A stretch of 64,000 bases of DNA from Colletotrichum lupini. Taxonomy: Eukaryota > Ascomycota > Sordariomycetes > Glomerellales > Glomerellaceae. Of this stretch, positions 34,043-46,269 are shown in pieces. The stretch is from assembly GCF_023278565.1 (NCBI RefSeq), contig NC_064679.1, positions 4,712,001 through 4,776,000 on the forward strand, given 5' to 3'. Positions within the stretch are counted from its first letter, which is position 1. Every line of letters begins with the position of its first letter. A program made the translations under genes and the position numbers. Under the pieces are notes generated by a model, which was given only the letters and a program-made list of their open reading frames with translations, did no database searches and had not been told where the DNA came from.

Positions 34043-37000
34043 ATGGTAACTTCTTCATCTCCCAAACTGAAGAGAGACCCACTGCCTTTGGAGGGTGTCA
34101 CTGTCGTCAGCCTTGAACATGCCATTGCTGCGCCATTCTGCACCCGTCAGCTGGCGGACATGGGTGCTCGAGTCATCAAAATCGAGCGACCCGGAGTTGG
34201 CGATTTCGCTAGGGCTTATGACACTCGCGTCAACGGTATGGCCTCCCACTTTGTCTGGGCGAACCGCTCAAAGGAGAGTTTGGCTTTGGACCTGAAGAAA
34301 CCAAAAGACTTTGAGGTGCTGAAGAAGCTCCTTGCCAAATCAGACGTCTTGGTTCAAAACCTGGCACCTGGCGCCACCGAAAGATTAGGCCTTGGTTATA
34401 ACACCCTGAAAGATACCCATCCGTCTTTGATTGTCTGTGACATCCAGCGCTTATACCTATTTAAATTAATCAAATAAATAAGTTAAACAAATAGTTAAAT
34501 ATAGGAATTTTAGTAAGTTAAATAATTAAATATCGTAAGGCCCTATATTTAACATATTTAATTAAATATAAAGTCGCTTAGAAAAAAGAAAATCCGGGGC
34601 CGGGCTAATTAAAAATCGATATTCTTAATTATATCCTATAGAAGTTTATAATTAGGAATATAAATACTTAGAGCGGGATTCGAACTTATAACTCCTTATT
34701 TATAATTATAAGTTTAGTATTATATTACTTAACTAAATAGATTATTAGTAACTATTATAAAAAAAAAGGGCCTAAATATTATAGAGCCCTAAATTTAGTA
34801 TTTTATTATATCTAGGAATTTAAAAAACCTTTAGTGCCCCCTTTTTTTAATATTAATAAAACTAACGAAGTTACGTACTACTATTTCTAACCTTTTATAA
34901 CTATTATAATTATTTTTAATATTAATTAAATTATATATTAATCAATTTATTATATTATAATTAATTAATTAGTAATAAGTCGTACGATTCTTAGCGTATA
35001 ACTACTATTTTAAATTACTTTATAATTATAAACCCTAATTAACGCTAGTTTTATATTATTAACTAATTTTAATAATTATAATAGCCTTTTTACCTTTTTA
35101 AAAGTAATTTAAAAAGGGAGGATTTTTATTAATAATAATTTAATATTATAAAAGGGTATAAGGCTAAGGAAGTCGTAGATCTATTTAGAGGGGGTCTTTA
35201 CTTAAGAGATTTATAATAAAAATATTTAAAATAAAGTTTTTTAGTTTTATTATTATTATAACGAAATAGGTATTATTACTTATTTTAAAATAGTAATTAC
35301 GAGCTTAGTAACGGCTTATTTAAAGTTAAAATACTAAGTAATAGATTTAAGCTTTAGCGAGTTATTATATTTATTAAAATCCTCTAAGTACGACTTTGTA
35401 TTAAAGAGATAGAAACTTATTTTTAGTGTTATTACGAAGGGCTAAGTAATAAGAATTACGGAATTAATAATTAGGTATATTAATAATAATAATAGCCTAT
35501 TTATAATTTTTTATAATCCTTATTTCCGGGCCCTCTTTTATTAGTTAAATTATAGTATTATTAATAAACTCTTATTATTATACGGAAATATAAGAAAGGA
35601 GCTAAGTAGGATCTTTATTAAAAAGAAAGATATAATTAGGGTAAAGATCTAGAGGTTAATAATAAAAGTTTACTTATTATTCGATTTATAGACCTCGCTA
35701 ATATAAAATATTATTATTACCGTTTTTATTTACTTTTTAAATTATACTAAGTAATAGATATAATATCTTATTATTTTATAATAATAATATAGTACTTATA
35801 ATAGGGCTAATATTACTTAGATTATAAAATCGGTAATAAATAATTAGGAATTAGGTAACTAAGTTAGAGTAATTATTTATAATAATGCTTTAAATAACGA
35901 TACTTACCTAGGTTACTTATATTTTATATTATCTTATACTTATACTTAAAAAGATGTTTTTAACTAGAGAATAAGGTATTATAGTTATATTCTTAACCTC
36001 GTTAGTAAGGCTTTTCTATTTAGTAATAATAAAAAAGTATTCGAATAAGAATTAAATATATTAATTAATACTAAGTAACTTTAAAAAGATCTTAATTTTT
36101 AGTATATAAGGGGCCCTATTAGTAAGCTTCGGAACGTTATTAAATTTATTTATTTATTATTTTAATAATATAAGGCCTTTTTTAAGGTTAGTAATAAGAT
36201 TAATAAGAACGATATATTTAATCTTTTTAAGGAGTTATTATAAGAGCTTATACTAACGCTTAATAATAATATAAAATAAAATTCGATATATTTTATAATA
36301 TAGCGCTCTTTATAAAAAAGAAAGTAGATTTATATTTTTTTAATAACTAGTTAAGTTTATAAGGATTTAAAATAACGGATCCTTATTAAGGACGTTTTTG
36401 ATAATAACGATTAGTAGTTACTAACCGAGCTAAAAGTAGTACTTAAGCTATTTTATTTTTAAATAATAAGATATTAGGGCTAGGGTAAAGGAAACGGTTA
36501 TAGCTATTTATAAAAAGTAATAATAGGTCTTAAGTACTTTATTAATTATTTTAAAAAGTAAAAGAAGTTATATAATAAACTTTTTAAAAAAAAGAATAGA
36601 TTTTATAGCTTTTTAAATCGTAGCGTTGTAATTATAGTTAATATAAATAATACTACTTTATTAGTAATTAGCTCGTTATTAATTTATATCCTAACCTCTT
36701 TTTTAACTTTTAATTTTAAATAGTATTCCTCGTTATATTTAGTCTAAGTATATACTTAGGGAGCGGGTAGAGCTACTTCTTAGTAGTGATTTTAATTTGC
36801 GAGGATATTTTTAATTATTAGTTATTAATACTTAGTAGGTCCTTAATAAGTATTATATTAAGTTAGGTAACTCTTTGCTCTATGCCGTAGTAATTATTTT
36901 TTATTTTAAATAAGGATTACAATAGCTAGAGAAGAGGTAGGATATACCTAAGTAGAGCTATTAGTTATTCGATATAAAAAAGGGACTTTATAATTATTAA

Positions 37001-38423
37001 TAAAAATAGTATATAAACGAGATAATAAGTCCTCTTTTTTTATTACGATAGTTATAAGCTATTTTTAATACTCTTACGATTTTAAAAAGTATTATAAAAG
37101 ACTTATAGTATTAGTAATAGTTAATATTTTAAATAATAGACATAGTAATTAATTACGTACCTAAGCTTAATTAATATTATTTATAAATTATCCCTTAGCT
37201 AGTCCTTAACTTAATCTAATAATAAATTAATTATTAGCTAACCTATTTAACGTTAAGTAAGCTTATATTTAATATTCTTATAATTTTTATAATAGTAATA
37301 AATTATAAGAGGATATTTAGCTTTACGAAGTTAACTTTAATTTTATAGTAATTATTAATAAAATCTTTTATACTAAAGGAGGTTTAATATTTTAAGAACT
37401 AGCTTTGTAGTAATACTATAGAAGTAAGAGGTTAATTTTTTAATTAAAAGAGCTAATTAAGGTAAAGTCTATAAGTTAGTACTATAAGGACTTTTGTAAT
37501 AGTTTTATTTAATTTCTAATTAGGAAATTAGTTAAATTTATTAATTAATTATTAAATAATTAAATATGGCGCGAGAAATGAGCTAAATAATTAAATACGA
37601 ACTTTATATTTGATTTGTTTGTATGGGTATAAGCGCTGGTGATATCTTAGGGTACGGTTCGGATGGGCCGTATAGAGACAAGAAAGCCTACGATCTTCTC
37701 GTGCAGAGCGAAGCAGGCTTTCTCTCCGTCACAGGGAACGGCCCGGATCTAGCGAAAGCAGGCATCTCCATTGCTGACATCTCTGCCGGCATGTATGCCT
37801 ATGCCAACATTCTGGCCGCAGTGATCAAGCGTGGCAAGACGGGCAAAGGCACTCGGATAGATATTTCCATGCTCGAAAGCATGGTTGAGTGGATGAACTT
37901 CCCACTGTACTACACTTACAACGGGGCTCCCGGTCTCGCTCGGTCTGGGGCAGCTCACGCCTCCATATATCCCTACGGTCCTTTTGAGACTGGCGGCGGC
38001 GGCTCTGTCATGCTAGGTGTGCAGAACGAGAGGGAATGGGCCAATCTTTGCCGGACTGTCCTGGGCGATGAAGCGTTGGCCAAAGACCCGCGGTTCGTGA
38101 GCAACACGCTTCGCGTCAAGAACCGAGATGAGCTGAAGGAAATCATTTCTAAGCATTTCGCAAAGTTCTCGGCTGAAGAGGTTCTGAAAAAGCTGGATTC
38201 AGCGTCTATTGCTAATGCCAATGTCAATGACATGCAAGGCGTATGGGAACACCCACAACTGCGAGCGAGAGGCAGGTGGACCGATGTCGAGACACCAGGC
38301 GGCACGATTCCTGCACTGATCCCCCCTGGTTTTGCTTCGGTAGAGGCATCAAGAATGGAAAGAGTACCTGAGCTAGGCGAGCATAATGAGGCCATTTTCG
38401 AGGAACTAGGAGTTAAGCCATGA
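34043..38423 (+). pseudogene. Class III CoA-transferase (CaiB/BaiF family), interrupted by a hAT transposon
   Basis: Host sequence lies at 34043-34444 and 37647-38423. The first part has the family N-terminus (PLEGVTVVSLEHAIAAPFCTRQLADMGA, VIKIERPGVGDFAR, catalytic-Asp loop region LVQNLAPGATERLG). The second has GYGSDGPYRDKKAYDLLVQSE, GKGTRIDISMLESMVEW and the C-terminal small domain to ELGVKP. The two parts total 1179 bp in one frame, so the ancestral protein had 392 aa. The 3194-bp element plus the extra 8-bp target copy sits after PSLIVCDI. Reading into the element adds about ten residues and then stops. The codon after the second target copy is TTA where relatives have Ser (TCA), a C-to-T change of RIP type. 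Family members transfer CoA to carboxylic acids such as itaconate, glutarate or formate. Inactive here. Confidence 0.93.
34445..37638 (+). mobile_element. hAT-type DNA transposon, copy 1, saturated with RIP
   Basis: The element is 3194 bp. The left end is CAGCGCTTATACC; the right end, read in reverse, is CAGCGCTTATACCCATA. It is flanked by the 8-bp duplication GTGACATC (34437-34444) and GTGATATC (37639-37646), the size typical of hAT elements. The single difference is C to T in a CpA context. The interior almost lacks CpA and TpG and is full of stops. A degenerate transposase trace on the + strand near 36845-36940 reads YYIKLGNSLLYAVVI, like the YY.K....P.Y.AA block of fungal hAT transposases; this trace is suggestive only. 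The copy at 50380-53595 is the same element in the opposite orientation. Confidence 0.93.
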
Positions 38424-39043
38424 CGGGCTTGGAAGGAAATATTGCTGTGAACATCGATTACTCTACTCTGAGACGACGTGGTGATACATTGCATTATTCT
38501 CAGACATTAGAAAAAAACTGTTGATTGTCATCCGTCGCTCTTCTCAACCCGCCTACCTGTAGGTATCGCCATTTGATTTACGGTTTCTCTATTGTGGTCA
38601 GCCGGCTGTTCTGATGAATTGCCGTCGACAACGCCATATTGTGCCGGGCAATGTTCCCCAATCTGAATCCCGATAAGCAAGCTACTGGGCCTATGGCGGT
38701 TCGTTTACTGCCATAACGTGGAAATCCCTTCGGTTTCTCAATCTTTCGAGATGGCTATTCGAATGTCTACCCTGGCTTTCCCCGCACATCAACCCCATGG
38801 GGTGGTGACGAAGTGCTCACCCATCGGATAAGCTTTGTGGGGGAGATTTAGCGCCTCTGGTCATAGTCGGGTGTGCGAGTGAGAGATGCCTAGCGTTCTT
38901 GGGAATGATAAATGCCCCGAACGTGGTGCCCATGTTGCTGCCGTGACTGGACCGTCGAGCTTCATGTCTGAATAGCCAGCCTGCTCTCCTGAACATATCA
39001 TCTCCAAAACTTTGTTTGACCCGACGCTGCCCAACCGTCTTAC
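38424..39043. other. Intergenic between CoA-transferase remnant and MITE
   Basis: This 620-bp spacer of ordinary composition has no recognised gene. It ends with the target copy CGTCTTAC of the small hAT derivative. Confidence 0.45.
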
Positions 39044-39472
39044 CAGCGCTTATACCCATACAAACAAATCAAATATGAACCTCATATTTGATTGTTTGGC
39101 TGATTTCTCGCGCTATATTTGATTGTTTGACTTATTTGATGAATATTTGATTAATTTGCTAGAATTTTCTATAGCCCGTTTAGAGGTGTAAATGGTGCGG
39201 TGGATTCTGCGCCGGAGCCGCCGAAATCTTTTCGGTGGGCCCAATTTAGTACCGGAGGTCCGGTGTTGGAATCCGGGTCCGGGCGGCCCCTTTTTTACCG
39301 TATTTTCTCGGTATATTATTGGTATATTCGGGCCCACCCTTAGATTCTAGATTTGATCAAATATACTAAATATATGGGCTAGAATATTTGATTGTTTGAC
39401 TTACTGAAATTCCTATATTTGACTGTTTGTTTGACTTATTTGTTTGATTGATTTGAATGGGTATAAGCGCTG
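39044..39472. mobile_element. Non-autonomous hAT derivative (MITE), 429 bp, not RIP-mutated
   Basis: It begins CAGCGCTTATACCCATA and ends in the inverse, TATGGGTATAAGCGCTG-like (ATGGGTATAAGCGCTG). It is flanked by the perfect 8-bp duplication CGTCTTAC at 39036-39043 and 39473-39480. About 110 bp at each end match the ends of the two large copies, position for position, except that TTTGATTGTTTGA here reads TTTAATTATTTAA there. So this copy keeps the pre-RIP sequence. The middle (about 39180-39340) is GC-rich and unrelated to the large copies as far as I can see. It cannot encode a transposase. The right end is 39 bp before the ATG of the MFS gene and so lies in its promoter or leader. Confidence 0.93.
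39084..39401. repeat. Subterminal repeats of the hAT family
   Basis: ATATTTGATTGTTTGRCT occurs at about 39084-39102, 39115-39133 and 39383-39401, with a related copy near 39414-39436 (ATATTTGACTGTTTG). Such short repeats near hAT ends are usual transposase-binding sites. The RIP-mutated versions (ATATTTAATTATTTAA) are visible in both large copies. Confidence 0.7.
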
Positions 39473-39511
39473 CGTCTTACTTCCGTCTTCGGCTTGGGTT
39501 GAGGGCCCAAA

Positions 39512-41345
39512 ATGTTTTTCAAGTCCAAAGAACGTAGGACAGCCGTTGACCATGGTCCAGAGACTCATCATACCTTCGAGGATAGCAAGCCCGAAGAGAG
39601 CCATGTGGAGAGCATCCGTCATTCCCAGGTCCACGACGAAATAGACCTTATTTTAAGCAAACGTCTCGATCGCAAGTTTGACGTTCACATCATTCCTTGG
39701 CTTTTCGGCATTTGGTAAGACTCTAGCCTGGATTGGAACCCATACGGTGCCAGAAGCTAACTGATTTTACCCAGGCTTTTCGCGTTTATCGATAGAAGTA
39801 ACATTGGGAATGCCAAGATCGATGGCCTATTGGAGGACCTCGATATGGTCACTGGCACGAAGTTCAATGTTGCATTGCTGGTCTTCTACATCCCGTACAT
39901 TCTCGTCGATGTTCCGAGCAACTGGATTGTGAAGAAAGTCCGAGCCGGCGTCTATCTGCCAACTCTCATCACTTGCTGGGGCATCGTAAGCACGTTTCTT
40001 GGCTTCACAAAATCCTTCGCAGGTCTTGTGATCTGTCGATTGCTTCTTGGACTCTTCGAGGGCGGCCTACTTGGAGGTATCGTTGTGTACCTGGCAATGT
40101 TCTATCGTCGACATCAGATGCTGTATCGCATCGGCCTATTTTACTGCGCAGCACCCTTATCTGGCGCTTTTGGAGGGCTGCTCGCCACAGGTTTAGCAAC
40201 GATACGACATGGTGGCCATAACCGGTGGCCTTGGATCTTCTTTGGTAAGTCTTATTCCAACCGCGTTAGACCTGATGGTGAAGTAGAACTCTAACGCCCA
40301 ATAGTGGAGGGTGCAATTACAACCGTCTTCGGTGTAACCTGCTTCTTCTTTATGCCAAGCACGCCAGCGGATGCGAAGTTCCTCACAACGGATGAACGTA
40401 CACAGGCCATAAGAAGATTAAGAGAAGACTCACATGGTGCTACTGACGTTGAAGACGTCAATGATGAGCACTTCAGCTGGCACTGGGTGAGGATGGCTAT
40501 GCTCGCGCCGCAGACATATTTTTGTACTCTGGCATGGATATTCCTTCTTATTCCCCTTTACGTATGTCCGATTCCCTACATTCGCTACATCATTAGACGT
40601 AGATCCGTGATTAACATGCGTCATTCAATTGGCAGAGCTTCTCGCTTTTTCTACCATCGATCATCCAGGGCCTCGGATATCGCAGCACCACTCAGATCCA
40701 GCTTCTCACAGTTCCGCCCAACATCGCCGCTTTTCTTGTCGTGCTCGCCACGTCTGCTCTTTCGGACAAAATCAAGGCACGAGGTCCTGTCATGGCTGTT
40801 GGAAGCATGGTAGCTTTGTGTGGGTATGTCATGATTCTTGCCTCATAGTCAAGCAATGTTCGCTATGGGGGTACGTTTCTCATTGCAACGGGAGTCTTCC
40901 CTGGAAGTGCGATGATCATGGTGAGTCACAAAGCTCTTCGTTGCTCAAGTGAACACGCTGCTGACGAAGCAAGGGCTGGCTGTCCAACAATTTGGCTCCT
41001 CACTATGTTCGTGCTACCGGAGTTGGGTTGTTGATTGGCCTAGCAAACACATCTGCCTTTCCAGCCACGTTCATTTACCTGCAGAAGGATGCGTAAGTCG
41101 CCAACAACGAGACTCCATCGTTTGAATACAGCTTGACTAACGAACGTCATAGTCCGGATTATGTTTTGGGCCACTCGGTCTGCGTAGGATCTCTGGTCCT
41201 TTGCTGTGCCACCGTATGCCTACAGATGCTCTATTGTCGATGGGAAAACTCGAAACGAGAGCGGGGAGATCGAGATGAGCGACTGCACGGGAATAGGGTT
41301 CACCTTCTTGGACATCGACACCCAGCTTATCGGTACACCTTATAA
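39512..41345 (+). pseudogene. MFS transporter, anion:cation symporter family, with in-frame stop
   Basis: Six exons join in phase: 39512-39714, 39775-40244, 40305-40561, 40636-40920, 40974-41092 and 41153-41345. Family motifs: DRSNIGNAKIDG after TM1, RLLLGLFEGGLLGG in TM4, GWLSNNLAPHYVRATGVG in TM10, and the C-terminal ERGDRDERL...GHRHPAYRYTL. Exon 4 contains TAG at 40846-40848, between MILAS and SNVRYGG; family sequence continues on both sides. A CAG codon changed by C-to-T would give this stop. No intron of plausible size removes it. The truncated product would lose the last four or so membrane segments and be non-functional unless read through. The gene lies beside the disrupted CoA-transferase and probably imported its acid. 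The start follows directly after the small hAT derivative. Confidence 0.85.
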
Positions 41346-41673
41346 GCTTTAAACTGCTAGTATTGGTCCAGGCCATGAAGAATGCTCAAGTATTATGCTA
41401 CTACCTGTTGCTGTAATCTGAAAGCGCCGGAAATTTTGAAAGCCTGGAACTAAGGCTTGATGTGATTCAGTGTACATGATCGTTCAATCTCCTGCTTCGG
41501 TTCAGAATCTGATCCTCATTATAGCATTTGATCTGGTACTTTGCTGGTACACTAAGATATGTTCTCAGATCTACTGAATGCCTCTGAATCTTCAATTAAA
41601 TAGATGAGAAAAAGGTTTGGCGTCAATCCGAATGGTAGTCTTCGGTAAACACTTGGATTCCCGTGCCAACTGA
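41346..41673. other. Convergent spacer
   Basis: This 328-bp region lies between two convergent genes. I see no other feature in it. Confidence 0.5.
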
Positions 41674-42804
41674 CTACTCTCGCGCAAGCAATCCGGCAAC
41701 TATTTGCGGGAAGCTCTCCAAGATAGATGCCTTCTCTGCTTTCCATCCAAGCTTCGCCATTCTTGACGCCTCAATACGCATGTTGATGCCGTACATGATG
41801 GCAATGTGCATAGCCCAGGTATCGGGTGGGGGCGGCGGAGCATCGGGATCATAGTCGCTGCCAGCGATGCTGGCCCTCGCTGCCTCAGCCACGCTGACTG
41901 ACTTAATCTCGGTGCTCTCAATGATCTTCTGATCCTTGAGTACAGGAGCAAGGTGCTTCATGAACTCTCCGAACGAGATATCTTCACTCGTGCCAAAGTA
42001 GTACGCCTCTGGACCCCAGATGGCGAAAGGTTCAGATTCGGAGGTGCCATCAATGGCCTTTCCGACAAGGATCAGGAACATCTTTGCGAGATCCGAGACG
42101 TGGATCCAAGCGTGGGTGTTTTCTCCTTCAGCGATCTGCCAGCCGGACTTGAAAGCGCGTGCGGTGAGTAGGAGGGCAGGCGCCGTGATCGGGGTCGGGT
42201 GCTCAAGGGAAGGACTCATGCCGCCAACGAAACCAGGCGACATGATGGCCACATTGACGTCTGTTGCCGCATCACGCACAATCTTATCGGTAACAGCATG
42301 TGTGTGGGCTTCGCCCTTAAACGCGCAGATGTCTCCAATGTCGGCGAGATCGTCCCACCGACGGGCGTCTTTGGAACCGGCGGGCTCATCCCAAATGAGA
42401 GAAGCTCCCGATGTGTGAATATAGTAAGGCTTTATGCCGTTGGCCGCGCCACGTGCTTTCAGACCAGTCAGAATCGCCTTGATGCCGTCGTCATGTGTGA
42501 TGTCCGGGGCCGTGTTGATGACGACGTCGGCCGCCTCACTGCACTTTTCAAGAATATCAAAGTTTCCGGCGTCGCCGATGACCGTCTCAATCTGTGGGTA
42601 GGTTCGAACAAGACGGGCAGCCTTGCTCTCGTCCCGAACGAGGACTTTCACATTCGCATCCGCATATTTCCGGAGGAGCTGGTTCAGCACAGCACCGCCG
42701 ATATGGCCAGTGCCACCGACACTATGTCAGATTATAGATGAGCCGTACTGATCCCACGAAAAATCAGATTTGATCGCTATCACTCACAAGAAGATATGCA
42801 CCAT
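41674..42804 (-). CDS. NAD(P)-binding oxidoreductase (NmrA/atypical SDR-like)
   Basis: Two exons, 42804-42788 and 42721-41674, give 354 aa. The 17-base first exon encodes MVHIF plus two bases; splicing completes the Rossmann motif FFVGGTGHIGGAVLNQ, the GGTGxIG pattern of atypical short-chain dehydrogenases. Further features: VKVLVRDESKAARL (second strand), DVVINTAPD, YIHTSGASLIWDEP and the long C-terminal part with AWIHVSDLAKMFLILV. The classical YxxxK is not placed clearly, so it could be a reductase, isomerase or a redox-sensing NmrA-type protein. Cytosolic, no signal. A Pro-rich run (DAPPPPPDTW) lies near the C-terminus. It is convergent with the MFS pseudogene. The substrate is unknown. 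Confidence 0.82.
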
Positions 42805-44037
42805 GGCGGTAACGTCTGGGACTGTGATGCTTGGAGCACCGAGCTGCGTTGATATTCAAAACACCACGAGATTTTATTTCTACATAGCAACGAGAAGCCC
42901 CTCATTGATAATGATAATCCTTCTAATATTGCGTACCAGCAGACCCCACTAGTGGGCATCCTGTGGAGCGACATGCATCGACAGGTCACAAAATTTCGAA
43001 ATAATGGTCACATCCGGTGAATTCTGCCACGTTGACGTGAAGAATACCGAAAATGGAATACTCCTCCTGTCTTGCATGGCAACTCAGCGCACCTGCATTA
43101 AACACTTTTGTTGCCGATCTTTAGACTTCTTGATGATGAATGAAATCCGTTTTTGCTCAACCTTCGACTTTTACCAGTCCTGCTGCTGATGCTACGTTAC
43201 AGTCGCGGGACCCCTGCCGTCAACATTTTGCGACATCATTAGCCATGAGCGTCTTTACCAGAAACCCGTTCGTGGCTCAAGTCTCTACATAGATCATTAC
43301 CAGACGATTCTTTAGCATTGGTGGACATCCTTCGCTTGAAGGATCTGAGGATACGGCCAGCCTGGCCCCCAATTGATTGTCGAGGGTCATTTGCCTCCAT
43401 CTTTCTCCACCACAACACCAATCATCTCCAGAGTGAGGTCGACATGGGTCTCATTTGATACAGGCCCTTCAAACACTAGTAGAAGAGGGGAAAGGGGTGG
43501 ATCAATCGACCAGACGGGACTCCGGAAGAGCATGGATTTGTGTTCATTCACAGCCAATCTGCAGAAATTGGCCCCTAGACACAGTTCACCCATGACATCA
43601 AGCTACTTGTCCATAAAATTGGGTTCATCCATCAGCCCGGGTTATTCACGGTCACGGGTGGCTCGGATGCTTCGACCAAACGGCAAAGGCTGCCAGCGCT
43701 GTTGCCGGATATCGGAGAGCTGCTTATGGTAGGTAGTACTATCCGTAATACCTGCCCATTTCCGAAGGGGCTTACGGAACTCGGCAAGCTCAATGAACCT
43801 ACGAATGTTCAAGGCCGATCCTATCAATCACATGAGTGAAGGAAGATACTCATTTGGCAGAACACCTTGATTTAGTAAAGGAACATGGAGACAGTATGGA
43901 GGCAGACATGCCTCCCAGTACGCAAAGACTCAAGTTGCGAGATTATTATGTTCTTATTCGCTTTCTCGTTCCGAAGCGTGTGAGCAAGCATAGTCATGAG
44001 AAGCGGTAACTTTGACTTGCTTCTTCAACCAGATCCA
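42805..44037. other. Intergenic, nothing coding recognised
   Basis: This 1.2-kb region contains only short, non-descript frames. It carries the oxidoreductase promoter at its left end. Confidence 0.45.
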
Positions 44038-46269
44038 TCAAGCAAGCAGAGTAGGGTGTTCTGCGAGATTAGACCAGAACTCCATCTCAAAGTCCCAAAG
44101 CTGGTGATTGGAATAAGGCTCCCAAACTTCCAGAGTAGCAACGTTTGTCGTTTGAACTTGTTCCGCAGATGGTCTTGCAGCGAGCAGCGAGTCAAGCATT
44201 GTCTGGATTGTCCCAGTTGCTCGGGTAAATAACGCGAAATTCGGTTCGCCGGCCTGAATCCAAGCTCCGGTCCTAGTCTCGGCAACCAAGACACTGAGGT
44301 CTTGGATCATCTTGGACCTCGAGTGCAAAAAAACATCTGAAGCAGCATTTTCCTTCAATAATGCTAGTGAAATTACTCCCGCGGCGGGGAGTCCGTATTG
44401 CGCAACTTTCCAGATGAGGCATGTCCCGGAGTTTACCAGCTGATCGCGCAGTAGAATGACCTCAACCACAATGGAAAGCATTTCTATCGCAACCTTCAAG
44501 AGTTCGTCGTTGGGCTCGGAGATAGGCTGCTGTGAAACGAGCCCAAGAAGGAACAGGTTATGCAGATAGTCTAACCTGATATGGGCTAAAAAGTCTCTTT
44601 CAAAGGGGCTTTGTTGACACTCTCGGAGGCTCGAACCGAGCCTGAAATGACCTGGCAAATCTTGCCACAGTGCTTCAACCTTTCCGCGGAACTCCCTAGT
44701 AAAATCAGTATCAACGAGTCATTGATGACTTAGTCTTAGCAAACCTGATGTTTTTCGTGACATCCGTCATATTTTTTCTCCTCAAAAGTTGAAGCACCTC
44801 TTCCTTCAGAAGCGCAAATCGCGCAACACATCGTGTATCGGCGTTGTAATTAATGGGCTCAGGATGTGCCATTTTTGCGTCGCCAACTTGGTCTTCAATC
44901 CATCCATTGTGCACTTTGGGTATTTGGAATTGGCAGTAGTCCTTCACTATCCGCGGAGGTCGTCCAAGAAACACTGCTAAGCCCTTGTCGGCTGTGTAGA
45001 TTCGACAAAAGCAAGCCTTTCGCAGCTCAATGATAAAAGAAGGGAGGTTCGGATTACACCTCTCGATCTTCTCATGGTAGCCTAGTGCGAAGAGCGAACT
45101 TGCAAGATCTCCAATTCGTCTCCATGAATGGTAGCCTGGGTATGAGCAAGGTCAGCGGCAGGCTTCGGTGGTTCAATCCGCGAACTTACTCTGATCACCA
45201 TCTAGATGTGAATGAACGATGAAGTTTTCATATTGGAGGATCAACTGTAGATCATTAAGACAATCGAGGGAGAGGCTTGTTTCCAGGCAATAGTCCCCGA
45301 TGTAAGTTAGTGCCTGCATCAGTCTTCGCCGCTGCTCATTTGTTGTATAAAGGGGCGGAAAGTAGGGAGTGTCATAAGCCGCCCTGGCTGCAGCGACAAA
45401 GAAGATACCCAACGTCTCCCACCTCAAATTGGACCCAACCATCTGGGCCAGGAAGTCTTGCCGAGTTGACTGAGAACTCATGTCAAAAGGCCGCAGTGTG
45501 TTGGTCAACAGAGTTGCCACATAGCCAGCGCTTGTGATTCCGGAGCCGGAGTCACCACTCTCTACAGAAAAATCAGTTGTTGGAGCGAGGACTTCTCTCC
45601 AATGTTCCAAGGATCCTAAGCACTCGATAACGATAGGTCCGGCCAAAGGCAAGTTCACTCCCCTTTCGAGCCAAGAACGCACTAGAGGTGTGACTTTGGA
45701 GATGTCCATCTTCTCTAGACGTGACAGCGCATGCATCGCCTTATCCATGACAACCTGGTTGCCAACTAGATCAATTGGTGATGCCAAACTGGGCTGTGGA
45801 GTCAAATCTGCATCAGAAGCAGGCCCAAAACCATCGCCGGAGAAGACATGGTTGAAGATGGTAGAGTGGCTTGAGATCCCGAGAAAGCCAGGGTTAGGAT
45901 AGCGATATGGCTGCGTCGATGCTGTCGGTGTTTCTGTATTGGGTGACGGGGCATCAGCTGGAGATTGAGGTGTCGACGAGGTCGCCGTTGCAATGGTCTC
46001 TGCCGGCCCAACTGACATCAGGCTTCTGGAAGTAAGTGCGGGTCAGTCACCAACATCACCATTATATAATCGTTATTGCAGACTCACTCCGTCTCTTGGA
46101 CTTGCGTTCTCGTTACTCTTCTCCGAAAAGGTCTAGATCTGTAAACGCAATGACTCCGCTGCCCACGGCCAGTGCACCGTGTGCAGGCAGGTCTTTCGTG
46201 CCCGCATGCTAGCTTCGAACGCCGACAGGGCTCGCACGCAGCAAGTCTCACGTTCATCTTGTTTTTCAT
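44038..46269 (-). CDS. Zn2Cys6 transcription factor, second regulator
   Basis: Four exons: 46269-46088, 46025-45190, 45135-44745 and 44695-44038, giving 688 aa. The zinc cluster starts at residue 12: CEPCRRSKLAC, then C-X6-C-X2-C and a last spacing of eight (PACTRCTGRGQRSHC), a common variant. A basic segment RSRPFRRRVTR follows. The central part is Ser/Thr/Pro-rich, then the fungal_trans domain shows LGIFFVAAARAAYDTPYF, DGDQSYHSWRRIGDLAS and RKACFCRIYTADKGLAVFLG. The first donor of intron 3 is GTTTGC, unusual but supported by phase and homology. Nuclear DNA-binding regulator, divergent from the aminotransferase 576 bp away, so it may control that gene. It has no close similarity in its cluster to the regulator at 29.7-32.2 kb. 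Confidence 0.88.

Noticed and set aside
34445..37638. Mitochondrial DNA insertion or centromeric AT-rich DNA as explanation of the AT block
   Set aside because: Terminal inverted repeats and an 8-bp target duplication define a transposon, and the composition follows from RIP.
40832..40850. Intron removing the TAG in the MFS pseudogene
   Set aside because: The only donor-acceptor pair around it would give an intron of about 25 bases, too short for fungal splicing.
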